From Erwinia_E haradaeae_H (GTDB lineage Bacteria; Pseudomonadota; Gammaproteobacteria; Enterobacterales; Enterobacteriaceae), in contig NZ_LR217705.1 of the NCBI RefSeq assembly GCF_900698885.1, positions 744,001-808,000 on the forward strand: a stretch of DNA of 64,000 bases, given 5' to 3'. The position numbers and the translations under genes are program-made. A model generated the notes under the pieces. It was not told the origin of the DNA, ran no database searches, and was given only the letters and a program-made list of their open reading frames with translations. Of the stretch, positions 1 through 9,970 are shown piece by piece (position 1 is the first letter of the stretch; the number at the start of each line of letters is the position of its first letter).

Positions 1-86
1 AAGTAAGATTCACATTAGTTTTAGTTAATAAGTTAATATGTATTTATTTATTAATACAACCAGCAAATATGAAATCGAGAATCTTA

Positions 87-2903
87 ATGATTGACTATAA
101 AACTACCTTGAATTTACCAATGACAAATTTCCCAATGAGAGGTCATTTAGCGAAAAAAGAACCAAATATCTTAAAACGTTGGCATAATGATAAGCTATAC
201 AATATAATCCGAACAGCAAAAATAGGACAAAAAATATTTGTGCTACATGATGGACCTCCTTATGCTAATGGTAATATTCATATCGGTCATGCAGTTAATA
301 AAATTCTAAAAGATATTATTATTAAATCAAAAACCCTATCAGGTTATAATGCACCTTATATTCCTGGTTGGGACTGTCATGGTCTACCAATTGAGCATCA
401 GGTTGAAAAGCTCCTCGGCAAACCTGGTGAAAAAATTAGCCCAGCAGAATTTCGAATAGCTTGTAGGAAATATGCCAATAAACAAGTTGATGAGCAAAAA
501 TCTGATTTTATGCGTCTTGGTGTATTAGGGGACTGGGATAATCCTTATCAGACTATGAATTTTCAAACGGAAGCTAATATTATCCGTACATTGAGCAAAA
601 TCATTAAAAATGGTCATGTATATCAAGGTATCAAGCCAGTACAATGGTGTTTAGATTGTCGATCTGCTATGGCAGATGCTGAAATTGAATATCTAAATAA
701 AAGATCTCCGTCTATAACTGTTCTATTTAATGCTGTAGATAAAAAAGTAGTACAGAGAAAGTTTACTACTAGTTACGTTCACGGTCCAATTTCTATAATA
801 ATATGGACAACAACTCCATGGACTCTACCTGCAAATCGCGCTATTTCAGTACATCCAAAATTCAGCTATCAGTTGATCCAAATTATGGATAGAGCGATTA
901 TACTTGCCAAAGATATGGTTGATACAATTATGGCTCGTATTGGGGTAAGTCAATGGACTGTATTAGGATCTTTGCAAGGAAAGTCTTTAGAAATGATGAA
1001 GTTTCAACATCCATTTCTAGCTCATGTTTCTCCTGTAATTCTTGGTGAACATATTGCACTAGACGCAGGCACTGGTGCGGTACATACCGCCCCTGACCAT
1101 GGCTTAGATGATTATACCGTTAGTCAAAAATATTCTATTCAAACTATTAATCCAGTAGGACCAGATGGTTGCTATCTACCTGGAATTTGGTCAAAAATAG
1201 ATGGTATAAACGTTTTTCGAGCTAACGATATTATTCTTGACATATTAGATAAAAAAGGCGCCTTACTGCACATGGAAACCATTGATCATAGCTATCCACA
1301 CTGCTGGCGTCATAAAACTCCAATTATCTTTCGTGCTACTCCACAATGGTTTATTAGTATGGATCAAAAAGGATTGCGTACACAGTGTTTAGAGAGCATT
1401 AAATCAGTATCTTGGACACCACAATGGGGCGAAACAAGGATTCATAACATGTTGTCTCATCGACCAGATTGGTGTATCTCCCGTCAGAGAACTTGGGGTG
1501 TGCCTATACCTCTCTTTGTGCATAAAGAGAGCAATCAAATACACCCTAGATCACTAGAGATAATGGAGAAAGTTGCCAAAAGAGTAGAGAGGATTGGTAT
1601 TCAAGCTTGGTGGGATTTACATAGCTACGAGATGATCGATGTTGATACAGAACATTATAGTAAAATATCTGATACATTGGATGTTTGGTTTGATTCAGGA
1701 TCAACTATTCATTCAGTGATTAAAAATCATCCTGAATATTATGGTAATACACCAGATATATATCTAGAAGGTTCAGATCAGCACCGCGGATGGTTTATGT
1801 CTTCTTTATTAATATCCACAGCCACAGAAGGAGTGGCGCCATATCGACAAGTAATAACTCATGGATTTACCGTAGATGGCCAAGGTCGAAAAATGTCAAA
1901 ATCTCAGGGCAATTCCATCAGACCGCTAGATATTATTAATACATGTGGTGCAGATATTCTTCGTCTTTGGACAGCATCAACTAATTATTCAGGAGAAATT
2001 GCTTTTTCTGATCAAATTCTAAAAGGATCTTCCGATAGCTATCGTCGAATCCGTAATACGGCGCGTTTTCTAATAGCTAATCTAACAGGATTTTCTCCAA
2101 TAAAAGACAAAGTAAGCAAAGAAAAGATGTTAATATTAGATCAGTGGGCAGTAGGTCGTGCCTTGGCAGCACAAAATGCTATTATTGCCTCATACGAAAC
2201 TTATCAATTTCATGAAGTAGTGCAACGTATAGTACATTTCTGCTCTATTGAGATGGGAGCTTTCTATCTAGATGTTATCAAAGATCGTCAGTATACCACT
2301 AAAGCTAATAGTGTAGCCCGCCGAAGTTGTCAAACAGCATTATGGTATATTTCCGAAGCTTTAGTGCGTTGGATAGCACCTATTCTTTCCTTTACCGCAG
2401 ATGAAATATGGCAATACTTACCCGGTAATAGGGCAAAATACGTCTTCACTGAAGAATGGTATGACAATTTATTTAGCTTATCTGATCACGAAATAATGAA
2501 TAACATGTATTGGGATCAGATACTAAAGGTACGCGGAGCAGTTAATAAAATTATAGAACAGGCTCGTATTGATCAACTCATCAGAAATTCACTAGAAGTT
2601 AATATAACTCTCTACGCAGATTCAGAGTTATCAGATAAATTACTTTGTTTAAACGAAGAATTGCGTTTTGTTTTACTTACATCTAAAGCGGTAGTTTTAG
2701 ATATAAGGCATGCACCTACTCACGCCCATCAGAGCCCGCTCTTAAAAAATCTTAAAATCGTACTTCATAAATCTAACGATAAAAAATGCTCAAGATGCTG
2801 GCATCACACAAATGATATTGGCCAACATATAATATATCCAGACATTTGTTATCGTTGTATTACTAATATCATTGGTGACGGTGAAGAGCGAAAATTTGCA
2901 TGA
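87..2903 (+). CDS. ileS: Isoleucyl-tRNA synthetase
   Basis: Charges tRNA-Ile with isoleucine in the cytoplasm (class I synthetase). The HIGH motif lies in NIHIGHAV at about residues 63-70 and KMSKS in RKMSKSQGN at 602-606, the same numbering as in E. coli. The editing domain shows TTTPWTLPANRAI, and the C-terminal zinc site is CSRCW followed by CYRC. I start at the ATG at 87 (MIDYKTTLNLP), which gives 938 aa, exactly the E. coli length and N-terminus; an in-frame ATG at 69 would add six residues with no counterpart. The stop overlaps the start of lspA by 4 bases (ATGA), so the two are translationally coupled as in enterics. Identity is very sure; the start is fairly sure. Confidence 0.98.
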   Translation: MIDYKTTLNLPMTNFPMRGHLAKKEPNILKRWHNDKLYNIIRTAKIGQKIFVLHDGPPYANGNIHIGHAVNKILKDIIIKSKTLSGYNAPYIPGWDCHGLPIEHQVEKLLGKPGEKISPAEFRIACRKYANKQVDEQKSDFMRLGVLGDWDNPYQTMNFQTEANIIRTLSKIIKNGHVYQGIKPVQWCLDCRSAMADAEIEYLNKRSPSITVLFNAVDKKVVQRKFTTSYVHGPISIIIWTTTPWTLPANRAISVHPKFSYQLIQIMDRAIILAKDMVDTIMARIGVSQWTVLGSLQGKSLEMMKFQHPFLAHVSPVILGEHIALDAGTGAVHTAPDHGLDDYTVSQKYSIQTINPVGPDGCYLPGIWSKIDGINVFRANDIILDILDKKGALLHMETIDHSYPHCWRHKTPIIFRATPQWFISMDQKGLRTQCLESIKSVSWTPQWGETRIHNMLSHRPDWCISRQRTWGVPIPLFVHKESNQIHPRSLEIMEKVAKRVERIGIQAWWDLHSYEMIDVDTEHYSKISDTLDVWFDSGSTIHSVIKNHPEYYGNTPDIYLEGSDQHRGWFMSSLLISTATEGVAPYRQVITHGFTVDGQGRKMSKSQGNSIRPLDIINTCGADILRLWTASTNYSGEIAFSDQILKGSSDSYRRIRNTARFLIANLTGFSPIKDKVSKEKMLILDQWAVGRALAAQNAIIASYETYQFHEVVQRIVHFCSIEMGAFYLDVIKDRQYTTKANSVARRSCQTALWYISEALVRWIAPILSFTADEIWQYLPGNRAKYVFTEEWYDNLFSLSDHEIMNNMYWDQILKVRGAVNKIIEQARIDQLIRNSLEVNITLYADSELSDKLLCLNEELRFVLLTSKAVVLDIRHAPTHAHQSPLLKNLKIVLHKSNDKKCSRCWHHTNDIGQHIIYPDICYRCITNIIGDGEERKFA

Positions 2904-3388
2904 TCAATTTAAATTTACATTGTCACAGATTGCGCTCGGTATGGTTGGCACTTTTTGTAGTAATTATCGATGTGAGTAGTAAAGAATGGATTATTAAGCA
3001 TCTTATGCTGCATGAGTCCATATCAATTATGCCACTTTTTAACTTTTATTATACTCGTAATTTTGGTGCAGCATTCAGTTTTTTATCTAGTCAGGACGAG
3101 TGGCATCGTTGGTTATTATCTAGTATTACTAGTATTCTAGTTATGGTCTTATTAGTTATAATATATTTTAACTATACTGATGATAAATGTAATAATCTTT
3201 TCTATACTTTAATACTAGGCGGCGCATTAGGTAATCTTTACGATCGTATTTATCGTGGCTTTGTCATTGATTTTATTGACTTTTATGTTGGTGAGTGGCA
3301 TTTTGCGACATTTAATATTGCAGATAGTGCAATCTGCATGGGGTCTATTTTTCTTATACTAAGCAAAATAATAAATAATAAAAAATAA
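2900..3388 (+). CDS. lspA: Lipoprotein signal peptidase (signal peptidase II)
   Basis: Inner-membrane aspartyl protease that removes the signal peptide of diacylglyceryl-modified prolipoproteins. The 162-aa protein has four hydrophobic segments and both catalytic Asp boxes, in GNLYDRIYRGFVIDF and in FNIADSAICMG, as in the E. coli enzyme (164 aa). The ATG overlaps the ileS stop by 4 bases. In E. coli the next genes are fkpB and ispH; here fkpB is absent and 830 bp of AT-rich DNA separates lspA from ispH. Retention implies that at least some lipoproteins are still matured. Confidence 0.97.
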   Translation: MINLNLHCHRLRSVWLALFVVIIDVSSKEWIIKHLMLHESISIMPLFNFYYTRNFGAAFSFLSSQDEWHRWLLSSITSILVMVLLVIIYFNYTDDKCNNLFYTLILGGALGNLYDRIYRGFVIDFIDFYVGEWHFATFNIADSAICMGSIFLILSKIINNKK

Positions 3389-4218
3389 AAACAGAATAAA
3401 TTGCAATTATATTATAATAGGGTATTTTACAAATATCTTTTATAATTAAATTACTCAATGTTTTTAGAAAGTAATCTCAAACTTGATCTCTTAAGATAAA
3501 ACTTATCGTCAGCTTCACATTATTTCTCAGTAATGACTAATTAATATAAGTTCTATCTTAACTTTAAAATTATTCACTATCATTCAAAGAATGTCAAAAA
3601 GAAAACTTTCAAGACAACCGCATCCTTAGTCATTAATATATAGGATTGCCCTATAAATTAATAACTCATCGATCTATTTTATATATAGCAGAAACACTTA
3701 ATAAAAAATTTTAATATAAATTATATATAATTGAGTAAAATTGTAATTTTAAAATTACACAAGAACTAATGCCAACTGGTAGTGGATAACACTCACAACT
3801 CAATGATATTTTTCTTATAGAATTCTCCTAATAAAAGCAAAAAGATAACATATATCCATCTATCTATAAACTGCATACAATAAATTAAGAATATATCTAT
3901 TGATTTATCTTATTCTAGAATAGAGTCAATTTAGAGATTAAAATAGATATATTAAATAATTCTGTATATGTTTCTGTTAAGTGCCTCGATTTTCAATAAA
4001 AAAGAAAAAATTAAACACTGTTCTCATGCGTCAATATATACAAAAACTCCTAGGGTCTGATGATTATTAATATAATAGATTTTAATTTCATAAAAGTTTC
4101 TTAATGCGGTTCAATATCTCTTAAAGAATCTATTATTTTTCTATTCTATGTTTAAAATATTAGAAATATATCATGGTTAATGTTAATTACTGCAATCTGA
4201 TCGTATTGGAGATCAATT
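3389..4218. other. Spacer lspA-ispH, site of missing fkpB
   Basis: 830 bp of AT-rich DNA with stops in all frames. In E. coli this interval holds fkpB (slpA, a peptidyl-prolyl isomerase). I read it by eye for FkpB-like peptide and found nothing convincing, so any relic is beyond recognition. It must contain the ispH promoter. Confidence 0.6.
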
Positions 4219-5172
4219 ATGAAAATCTTACTAGCTAATCCACGCGGTTTTTGTGCTGGCGTTGATCGAGCAATTAGTATCGTTGAACGCGTTTTAGATA
4301 TATATGGCGCACCAATCTACGTGCGTCATGAAATAGTACATAATCGTTATGTCGTGAATAAATTAAAAAATCGAGGAGTTGTTTTTATTGAAGAAATAGA
4401 TCAAATACCAGATAGATCTATTGTGATTTTTTCTGCTCATGGTGTCTCTAAATTAGTTTGTGATAAAACAATAGAACGAGATTTTTTAAAAGTATATGAT
4501 GCCACCTGCCCATTAGTAAAAAAGGTTCACCTAGAAGTATTACACGCTAGCCAACAAGGTATAGAGGCTATTTTTATTGGCCATGAAGGTCACCCAGAGG
4601 TGGAAGGCACTATGGGACAATATACAAACCAATATGGTGGAATATATTTAGTTAGTACATTAAGTGATGTATTTAAACTGCAGGTAAAAGATAAAGAGAA
4701 CCTACGATTTATGATGCAAACCACTCTATCAATTGACGACAGTCAGAAAATTATTAATGCTTTGCGTTCTCGATTTCCTAAAATTACCGGATCACGTAAA
4801 AATGATATCTGTTATGCCACAACTAATCGACAGAAAGCAGTTAAAGATCTTGCGCATTACTCTGATTTAATATTAGTCGTTGGTTCAAAAAATTCCTCTA
4901 ATTCTAACCGATTAGTAGAACTTTCTAGACAATTAGGATGTCAATCGTATTTAATTAACTCTGATCAGGATATTCAGGAAAAGTGGTTGCGCAATATAAA
5001 CTGTATTGGTATCACTGCTGGAGCATCAGCGCCAGATATTCTTGTAAGACAGGTCATTCAAAAACTCATGCAACTTGGTGCCACATGCAGCTTAGAGCTT
5101 CTTGGTCATGCAGAAAATGTAATATTTCAAATACCAAAAGAATTACAAATCAAAACTGAAAATTCTTATTAA
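4219..5172 (+). CDS. ispH: 4-hydroxy-3-methylbut-2-enyl diphosphate reductase
   Basis: Last enzyme of the MEP isoprenoid pathway; reduces HMBPP to IPP and DMAPP with a 4Fe-4S cluster. The 317-aa protein (E. coli 316) shows the three cluster cysteines in context: PRGFCAGVDRAI (Cys12), YDATCPLVKKVH and NDICYATTNRQ. GHEGHPEVEGT is the conserved active-site His/Glu stretch. A good ribosome binding site (GGAG, 7 bases upstream) supports the ATG. Its pathway partner ispG is also in this window (60 kb), so the end of the MEP pathway is kept. Formerly called lytB. Confidence 0.98.
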   Translation: MKILLANPRGFCAGVDRAISIVERVLDIYGAPIYVRHEIVHNRYVVNKLKNRGVVFIEEIDQIPDRSIVIFSAHGVSKLVCDKTIERDFLKVYDATCPLVKKVHLEVLHASQQGIEAIFIGHEGHPEVEGTMGQYTNQYGGIYLVSTLSDVFKLQVKDKENLRFMMQTTLSIDDSQKIINALRSRFPKITGSRKNDICYATTNRQKAVKDLAHYSDLILVVGSKNSSNSNRLVELSRQLGCQSYLINSDQDIQEKWLRNINCIGITAGASAPDILVRQVIQKLMQLGATCSLELLGHAENVIFQIPKELQIKTENSY

Positions 5173-5356
5173 TTACTCCATTCAGGGTCGCAATCACGTA
5201 GATAAAGATATAAATACAAATTATTTTTAGTATTTAGAGCACTTAAAAGTCATCATGATGACATCATCCAATCTATTATTTAGATATACGCTTAATTAAA
5301 AAAATTCAAATCAATCCTTATTATCTACATAGAACCTAAAAACATGAAAAATAACT

Positions 5357-6316
5357 TTATAACCACTTTTTTCGCTTAAAATAAGCATAAGGGGCTAGAC
5401 CTGCTAATATCATTAGCAGTATTGCTGATGGATATCCTAAACTCCATCGCAGTTCTGGCATAAATGAAAAATTCATCCCATAGCTCGATGCTACTAATGT
5501 TGGGGGTAAAAAAACTACTGATACTACCGAAAAAATTTTAATAATACGACTTTGTTCAATATTAATAAAACCCATTGCTGCTTGCATTAAAAAATTTACC
5601 TTCTGAAAAAGTGATTCAGTATGCGGTAGTAACGATTCCACATCACGCAAAATTTCACGCGCTTGTGCTAACTGATTGTAAGGTAGCCGAGTCTTTCGCA
5701 CCAAGAAGTTTAATGCTCTTTGGGTATCCATTAAGCAAAGGCGTACTTTCCATCCTATGTCCTCTTGACCTGCCAGCGCTAAGAGAGCATTATCAAATTC
5801 ATCCCCCTGCTGACCTTCCATAATTACTCTACTAAATTTTTCTAGATTACTAGAGATGTTTTCTATTTCATCAGCTAACTGCTCAATTTTTGTTTCGAAC
5901 AAATCAAGTAAAATCTCATAGGCATTACCATCAATTAATACTTGATTTCGCGCTCGCATGCGATATAAGCGGAAAGCTGGCAGCTCTCTTTCACGTAAGG
6001 TATACAAACGACCTCCACGGATAGTAAATGCTACTGTTGAATTGCCAACATGATCATCCACGTCCTCATATAGAAAAAAAGAATGAATATGCAAGCCATC
6101 TTCATCTTCGAAGAATCGAGCTGAAGCCTCTATATCTTCTAATTCTGGACTTGTAGCTAAAACTTGACCTAGTACGCTGTGTACACGAGCACGTTGTGTT
6201 TCTTCCGGCCCAACGAGATCTACCCAAATTGATTCACTAAGATTATCGCTACTATTGGGATCCCCCAAAACAAGTCGACGCAGACGACTGCTCTCTAGTT
6301 TAAATGCGTTCAACAT
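5357..6316 (-). CDS. corA: Magnesium/cobalt transport protein CorA
   Basis: Pentameric inner-membrane Mg2+ channel. A long cytoplasmic domain rich in conserved enteric sequence (LEDIEASARFFEDEDGLHIH, DLFETKIEQLADEIENI) is followed by two C-terminal transmembrane helices with the signature YGMN between them, then a Lys/Arg-rich cytoplasmic end (YFKRKKWL). I start at the ATG at 6316 (MLNAFKLESSRL, matching MLSAFQLENNRL of E. coli), giving 319 aa; the longer frame begins with TTG at 6328. It is convergent with ispH. Confidence 0.97.
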   Translation of the reverse strand: MLNAFKLESSRLRRLVLGDPNSSDNLSESIWVDLVGPEETQRARVHSVLGQVLATSPELEDIEASARFFEDEDGLHIHSFFLYEDVDDHVGNSTVAFTIRGGRLYTLRERELPAFRLYRMRARNQVLIDGNAYEILLDLFETKIEQLADEIENISSNLEKFSRVIMEGQQGDEFDNALLALAGQEDIGWKVRLCLMDTQRALNFLVRKTRLPYNQLAQAREILRDVESLLPHTESLFQKVNFLMQAAMGFINIEQSRIIKIFSVVSVVFLPPTLVASSYGMNFSFMPELRWSLGYPSAILLMILAGLAPYAYFKRKKWL

Positions 6317-7707
6317 AGCTATTCTCAAGTTAAGATGATAAATTAGGTAAAGCGCTGAATACAGTTTGATTTAATAAAGTGAGATTCATCATGAGATTCA
6401 TCATGCATCACCTTATGCTATGCAAAGTTTGTTTTGAGTATCTACTATTACGATAGTCATAGTAAAATACAGGATAAATTTTATATAATCCTCTGAATTT
6501 TAACTAGAATCACTGTATTTTTCTAGCCTTCTGGTAATTTTAATAAAAAACAGATCTCTCTCTAAAACATTTAACTTATGCAAATTTATACGAGAGCTTA
6601 ACATTCTTGATTAAATTATTTTTACTTATGGTCACCGTTATAAGTATCCTTTAATTATAATTAATATTTGAGATACATAACATATTACCCTATGTGTATA
6701 TTTATATATTTTATGAGATCGATCAACTAGAGGTCTGCTGTAGCATAAAAACTAATTAAACATATTATTTACTAACAACATCTTAACAAAATAAATAAAT
6801 TTTTAATTATCATTTTTATCCCAAATTAACCTTCTGTATAAAAAACATACATCATACATGATACCTATGATTGCTAATCAACTTTTATTAGCGCTTTTCT
6901 GTACTAAAACTACCAAAACATGTCTTTTGACATCTTCTTCCGTTCTCAAAAATACTAAAGCAAAATTTAATATTTTTATAAAAAATGCTAGATCGACTCT
7001 GCTTTTGCGGTGTATCCTAATATGTGTGATTTCTATCATTAGAATATTTCATTTCTCTTACGTATGCAGTCTATTTATATTAGCACTATAACATTTACAT
7101 CATTTTTATTTATTATCTACTCTAGAAAAATTATGATTTTAATACAATTAAATACAGTATTATATTGTAAAATAAAATATTTTAGCTATTAAATTGTCCT
7201 GGACGATACTTAAAGCATATATAAAAGCAGAAAACCTGGTCTTCATAGAACTATATATGCTATACATATCATTCGTGCATTTTAATTTCACAAAAACATT
7301 ATGGCTATTTATACAGATCTAGAAAAACTTATTTGTTATACTTGTAAAAATTTTACTCAATTCAGATTAGATTATATTATAATCATTATCAACTTCCTAT
7401 TCACTAACCTGGAGACAAGCGCATAATACAGAGCATATAACTACTAACACCATATATAATATAGTACATGTACTAAAAAATGTTTTCTGAGATGTCTACC
7501 AGATATCACACAGAATGATCTTAAAGATTATTAATACTACATAGAACACTTTATCGTTCTAATTGTAATCACAGTATTAAACATTACAACCATGAGCCTA
7601 AGTTAATATATTAAAATAATATTTTATTATCTCATACCCATTCCTCAAACACAGAAGCTTTGTTATAGTTTATATTTCCGCTTATTATTATATCAGGGTA
7701 TGCAACA
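6317..7707. other. Spacer corA-ompA
   Basis: About 1.4 kb between divergent corA and ompA. It holds a 12-bp exact tandem duplication at 6380-6403 just upstream of corA and one 77-codon open frame at 6858-7091. That frame begins PMIANQLLLALF and sits on the ompA strand at the place of enteric sulA; a weak resemblance to the middle of SulA is noted as a lead only. No gene is called. Confidence 0.5.
6380..6403. repeat. 12-bp tandem duplication upstream of corA
   Basis: The unit GAGATTCATCAT occurs twice, head to tail, without mismatch, about 65 bp upstream of the corA start. It is probably a slippage product; it could alter corA promoter spacing. Confidence 0.8.
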
Positions 7708-7713
7708 ACATAC

Positions 7714-7741
7714 TTGTAAGTTTTTCAGTACGTTGTAGACT
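7714..7741 (+). promoter_or_regulatory. Candidate ompA promoter
   Basis: A TTGTAA (-35) and TAGACT (-10) are separated by 16 bp. They would start transcription near 7748 and give a leader of about 127 nt, close to the roughly 133-nt ompA leader of E. coli. The -10 is only a partial match, so this is inference from position plus sequence. Confidence 0.4.
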
Positions 7742-7850
7742 TTAGTGCGTTAAGATACCAAGTTCTTATATAATTATGCAGAAAAATAAATAACCTGAAT
7801 CACTTGGAAAGAGATGAACCGAAAGAGCTAACTTATGCTCATTGCTTATT

Positions 7851-7874
7851 TAAAATGATAACGAGGCCTAAAAA
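7851..7874 (+). promoter_or_regulatory. Conserved ompA translation-initiation region
   Basis: The bases ATGATAACGAGGC followed shortly by AAAAAATG are, from memory, nearly identical to the end of the E. coli ompA leader (GATAACGAGGCGCAAAAAATG). In E. coli this stretch contains the Shine-Dalgarno sequence and is the pairing site of the small RNA MicA. Such conservation in so AT-rich a genome suggests selection for efficient ompA translation; whether any regulatory RNA remains is unknown. Confidence 0.75.
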
Positions 7875-8924
7875 ATGAAAAAAACAGCTATCGCAATTGC
7901 AGTGGCATTGGCTAGTTTTGCTACAGTAGCGCGAGCCACTCCTAAAGATAACACTTGGTATAGTGGTGTTAAATTGGGCTGGTCTCATTACGATGATACC
8001 GGTTACTCTAATATCTCATACCAAAAAAATGATGGCCCGAATCATCGGAGCCAGCTAGGTTCCGGTATATTTTTTGGTTATCAAGCAAATCCGCATTTGA
8101 GTTTTGATTTAGGATATGACTGGTTGGGTCGCATGCCAAATAAAGGTAAGACTGTTCATGGTGCCTTTAAAGCACAAGGAGTCCAGCTAGCAGCAAAAAT
8201 TAACTATCCCATTTCTAATAATCTTGATGCATATACCCGTTTAGGTAGCATGATGTGGCATGCGAATACAGCACAGACTAATCCAACCAATGCTAAACTG
8301 CGCTCCAAAGATACCGGTGTATCACCACTTATAGCACTGGGAATGGAATATACTATCAATAAAAATTGGTCGACACGATTAGATTACCAATGGGTAAATA
8401 ATGTTGGAAATGCTAGAACTATTGGTGCACGTCCTGACAGTAGTTTGCTCAATATCGGTGTGGCTTATCATTTTGGTAAAGATGAAGAAGAGAGCATTAT
8501 TCCTTTATCACCTTCCGCTCCAGAAAATAATCATTTCACTTTAAAATCTGATGTACTATTTGCGTTTAATCAAGCTAATCTAAATGCAGATGGTCAGAAG
8601 ATCTTAGATCAATTATACACTAAAGTTAATAGTCTAGACACAAAAGATGCTTCTATAGTAGTAGTAGGTTATAGTGACCGTATTGGTTCGGAACAATATA
8701 ATCAAAAACTATCTGAAAAACGAACTCAAGCAGTTGTAGACTATTTAATAAATAAGGGCGTACCTAGCGATCAGATTTCTTCACATAGTGAAGGAAGTGC
8801 TAACCCAGCTTCTACACATACATGTGATGCAGTGCATAATCAACAAGAATTGATTGTCTGTTTAGCACCAGATCGACGTGTGGAAATTGAAGTTAAAGAT
8901 ATTCAAGATATTGAAAACCAGTAA
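7875..8924 (+). CDS. ompA: Outer membrane protein A (porin and peptidoglycan anchor)
   Basis: Abundant outer-membrane protein with an N-terminal eight-stranded beta barrel and a periplasmic C-terminal OmpA domain that binds peptidoglycan. Residues 1-21 are a classic signal peptide ending in ARA before TPKDNTWY (E. coli AQA/APKDNTWY). The barrel runs to about residue 200 (LLNIGVAYHFG), followed by a short linker and the OmpA domain with NQKLSEKRTQAVVDYL and the C-terminal disulfide pair (CDAVHNQQELIVC) and APDRRVEIEVK. Length 349 aa against 346 in E. coli. It is flanked by long spacers, has a conserved leader, and is followed by a strong hairpin. Confidence 0.98.
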   Translation: MKKTAIAIAVALASFATVARATPKDNTWYSGVKLGWSHYDDTGYSNISYQKNDGPNHRSQLGSGIFFGYQANPHLSFDLGYDWLGRMPNKGKTVHGAFKAQGVQLAAKINYPISNNLDAYTRLGSMMWHANTAQTNPTNAKLRSKDTGVSPLIALGMEYTINKNWSTRLDYQWVNNVGNARTIGARPDSSLLNIGVAYHFGKDEEESIIPLSPSAPENNHFTLKSDVLFAFNQANLNADGQKILDQLYTKVNSLDTKDASIVVVGYSDRIGSEQYNQKLSEKRTQAVVDYLINKGVPSDQISSHSEGSANPASTHTCDAVHNQQELIVCLAPDRRVEIEVKDIQDIENQ

Positions 8925-8943
8925 TTTAATAAAGCATTATACC

Positions 8944-8974
8944 TATATATACCCCTATATTAGGGGTATATATA
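8944..8974 (+). terminator. Perfect 13-bp hairpin after ompA
   Basis: Arms 8944-8956 and 8962-8974 (core ACCCCT/AGGGGT) pair perfectly over 13 bp around a 5-base loop, starting 20 bp after the ompA stop. No T-run follows, so it may act as an mRNA 3'-end stabiliser or a weak terminator rather than a canonical intrinsic terminator. Confidence 0.7.
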
Positions 8975-9970
8975 ATGTAGATATAGTTAATTATCATATA
9001 ACACCGCATTACTTAACGAAAAACTTTTTATTTAAGAAATAAGAAATGCATGAACTTCTAGTATAGCATTATAAATAATAGTGAGAAATTTTTAATGAAA
9101 TATATATTTCACATATTTCACAAAATACAGCATAAACATATTGAATATTATTTCAATATAACACTTTATCTGACATAAATGTAAGGGTAAATAATTACAG
9201 ATGCTTATTATTTTATGATAAATAATGCTTTCAGTGTTTCTGCAAAAAGCAGACAAGGTTAAATAAACCTCTATGAGGGATTAATTTTTACATTTCAATC
9301 TTCAATTACCAATATAATTGAATATCATATATATGATATTATACATCTTGTGTTTGTTTTTATTCATAATTAAGGTGCACATATAACACGAATAAATCAA
9401 AAAACTATAGAAGAAAATTAGCATTATGTACTATACAATATCTGAGCCACTTTATATTGAATAATATTCAATAATATTTGATAGATTTAGAGTATTATCT
9501 GTTTATGTTTGATTATAAACGTAATTATTTAATTATCACGATAGAATAGTAGATAATAATACAAAAATATGATGATTTATGATTATTATCGACACAACTA
9601 GTAATATACTAGTGATGTGTAATAATATTATGCAGTAGAAGTATTATAAAGAAAAAAATTTTAATCTTTTCTATTATTAATAATAATCTATAAAAATCTT
9701 TTTTATCCTCATAAATTGATAATTATCCTGTCATGAAGCTCAAATCATGTAAGTAAATAAAATAATATAGTCTTAATTATCGATTTAAATCTATTAAAAA
9801 CTTTTCAAGATAAAACGATATGACTGTGATTCATTTTGATATAATTAATTCTCTCTATTAAAAACTTTATCAATCAAAAGTTAACGCAGTATCTTCATGC
9901 AAGAATTATATTCTTAACGATATAAAATATTTTCTTAAAAATAAACGCAGTAGGTTATTCAGGGGTAAAA
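8975..9970. other. Spacer ompA-tig
   Basis: About 1 kb, AT-rich, stops in every frame. A perfect 20-bp AT palindrome lies at 9321-9340. Around 9390-9620, where enteric bolA would lie upstream of tig, scattered BolA-like peptide (TIEE, then EPLYIE after a frame change) can be read; this is too weak to call. Confidence 0.5.

Noticed and set aside
5249..5262. 14-bp palindrome GTCATCATGATGAC between ispH and corA
   Set aside because: Convergent gene ends could use a terminator, but there is no T-run and the stem is short with no loop; probably chance.
9321..9340. Perfect 20-bp palindrome of pure A/T-rich sequence
   Set aside because: Alternating ATAT centre makes such palindromes common in this composition; no gene end or promoter nearby.
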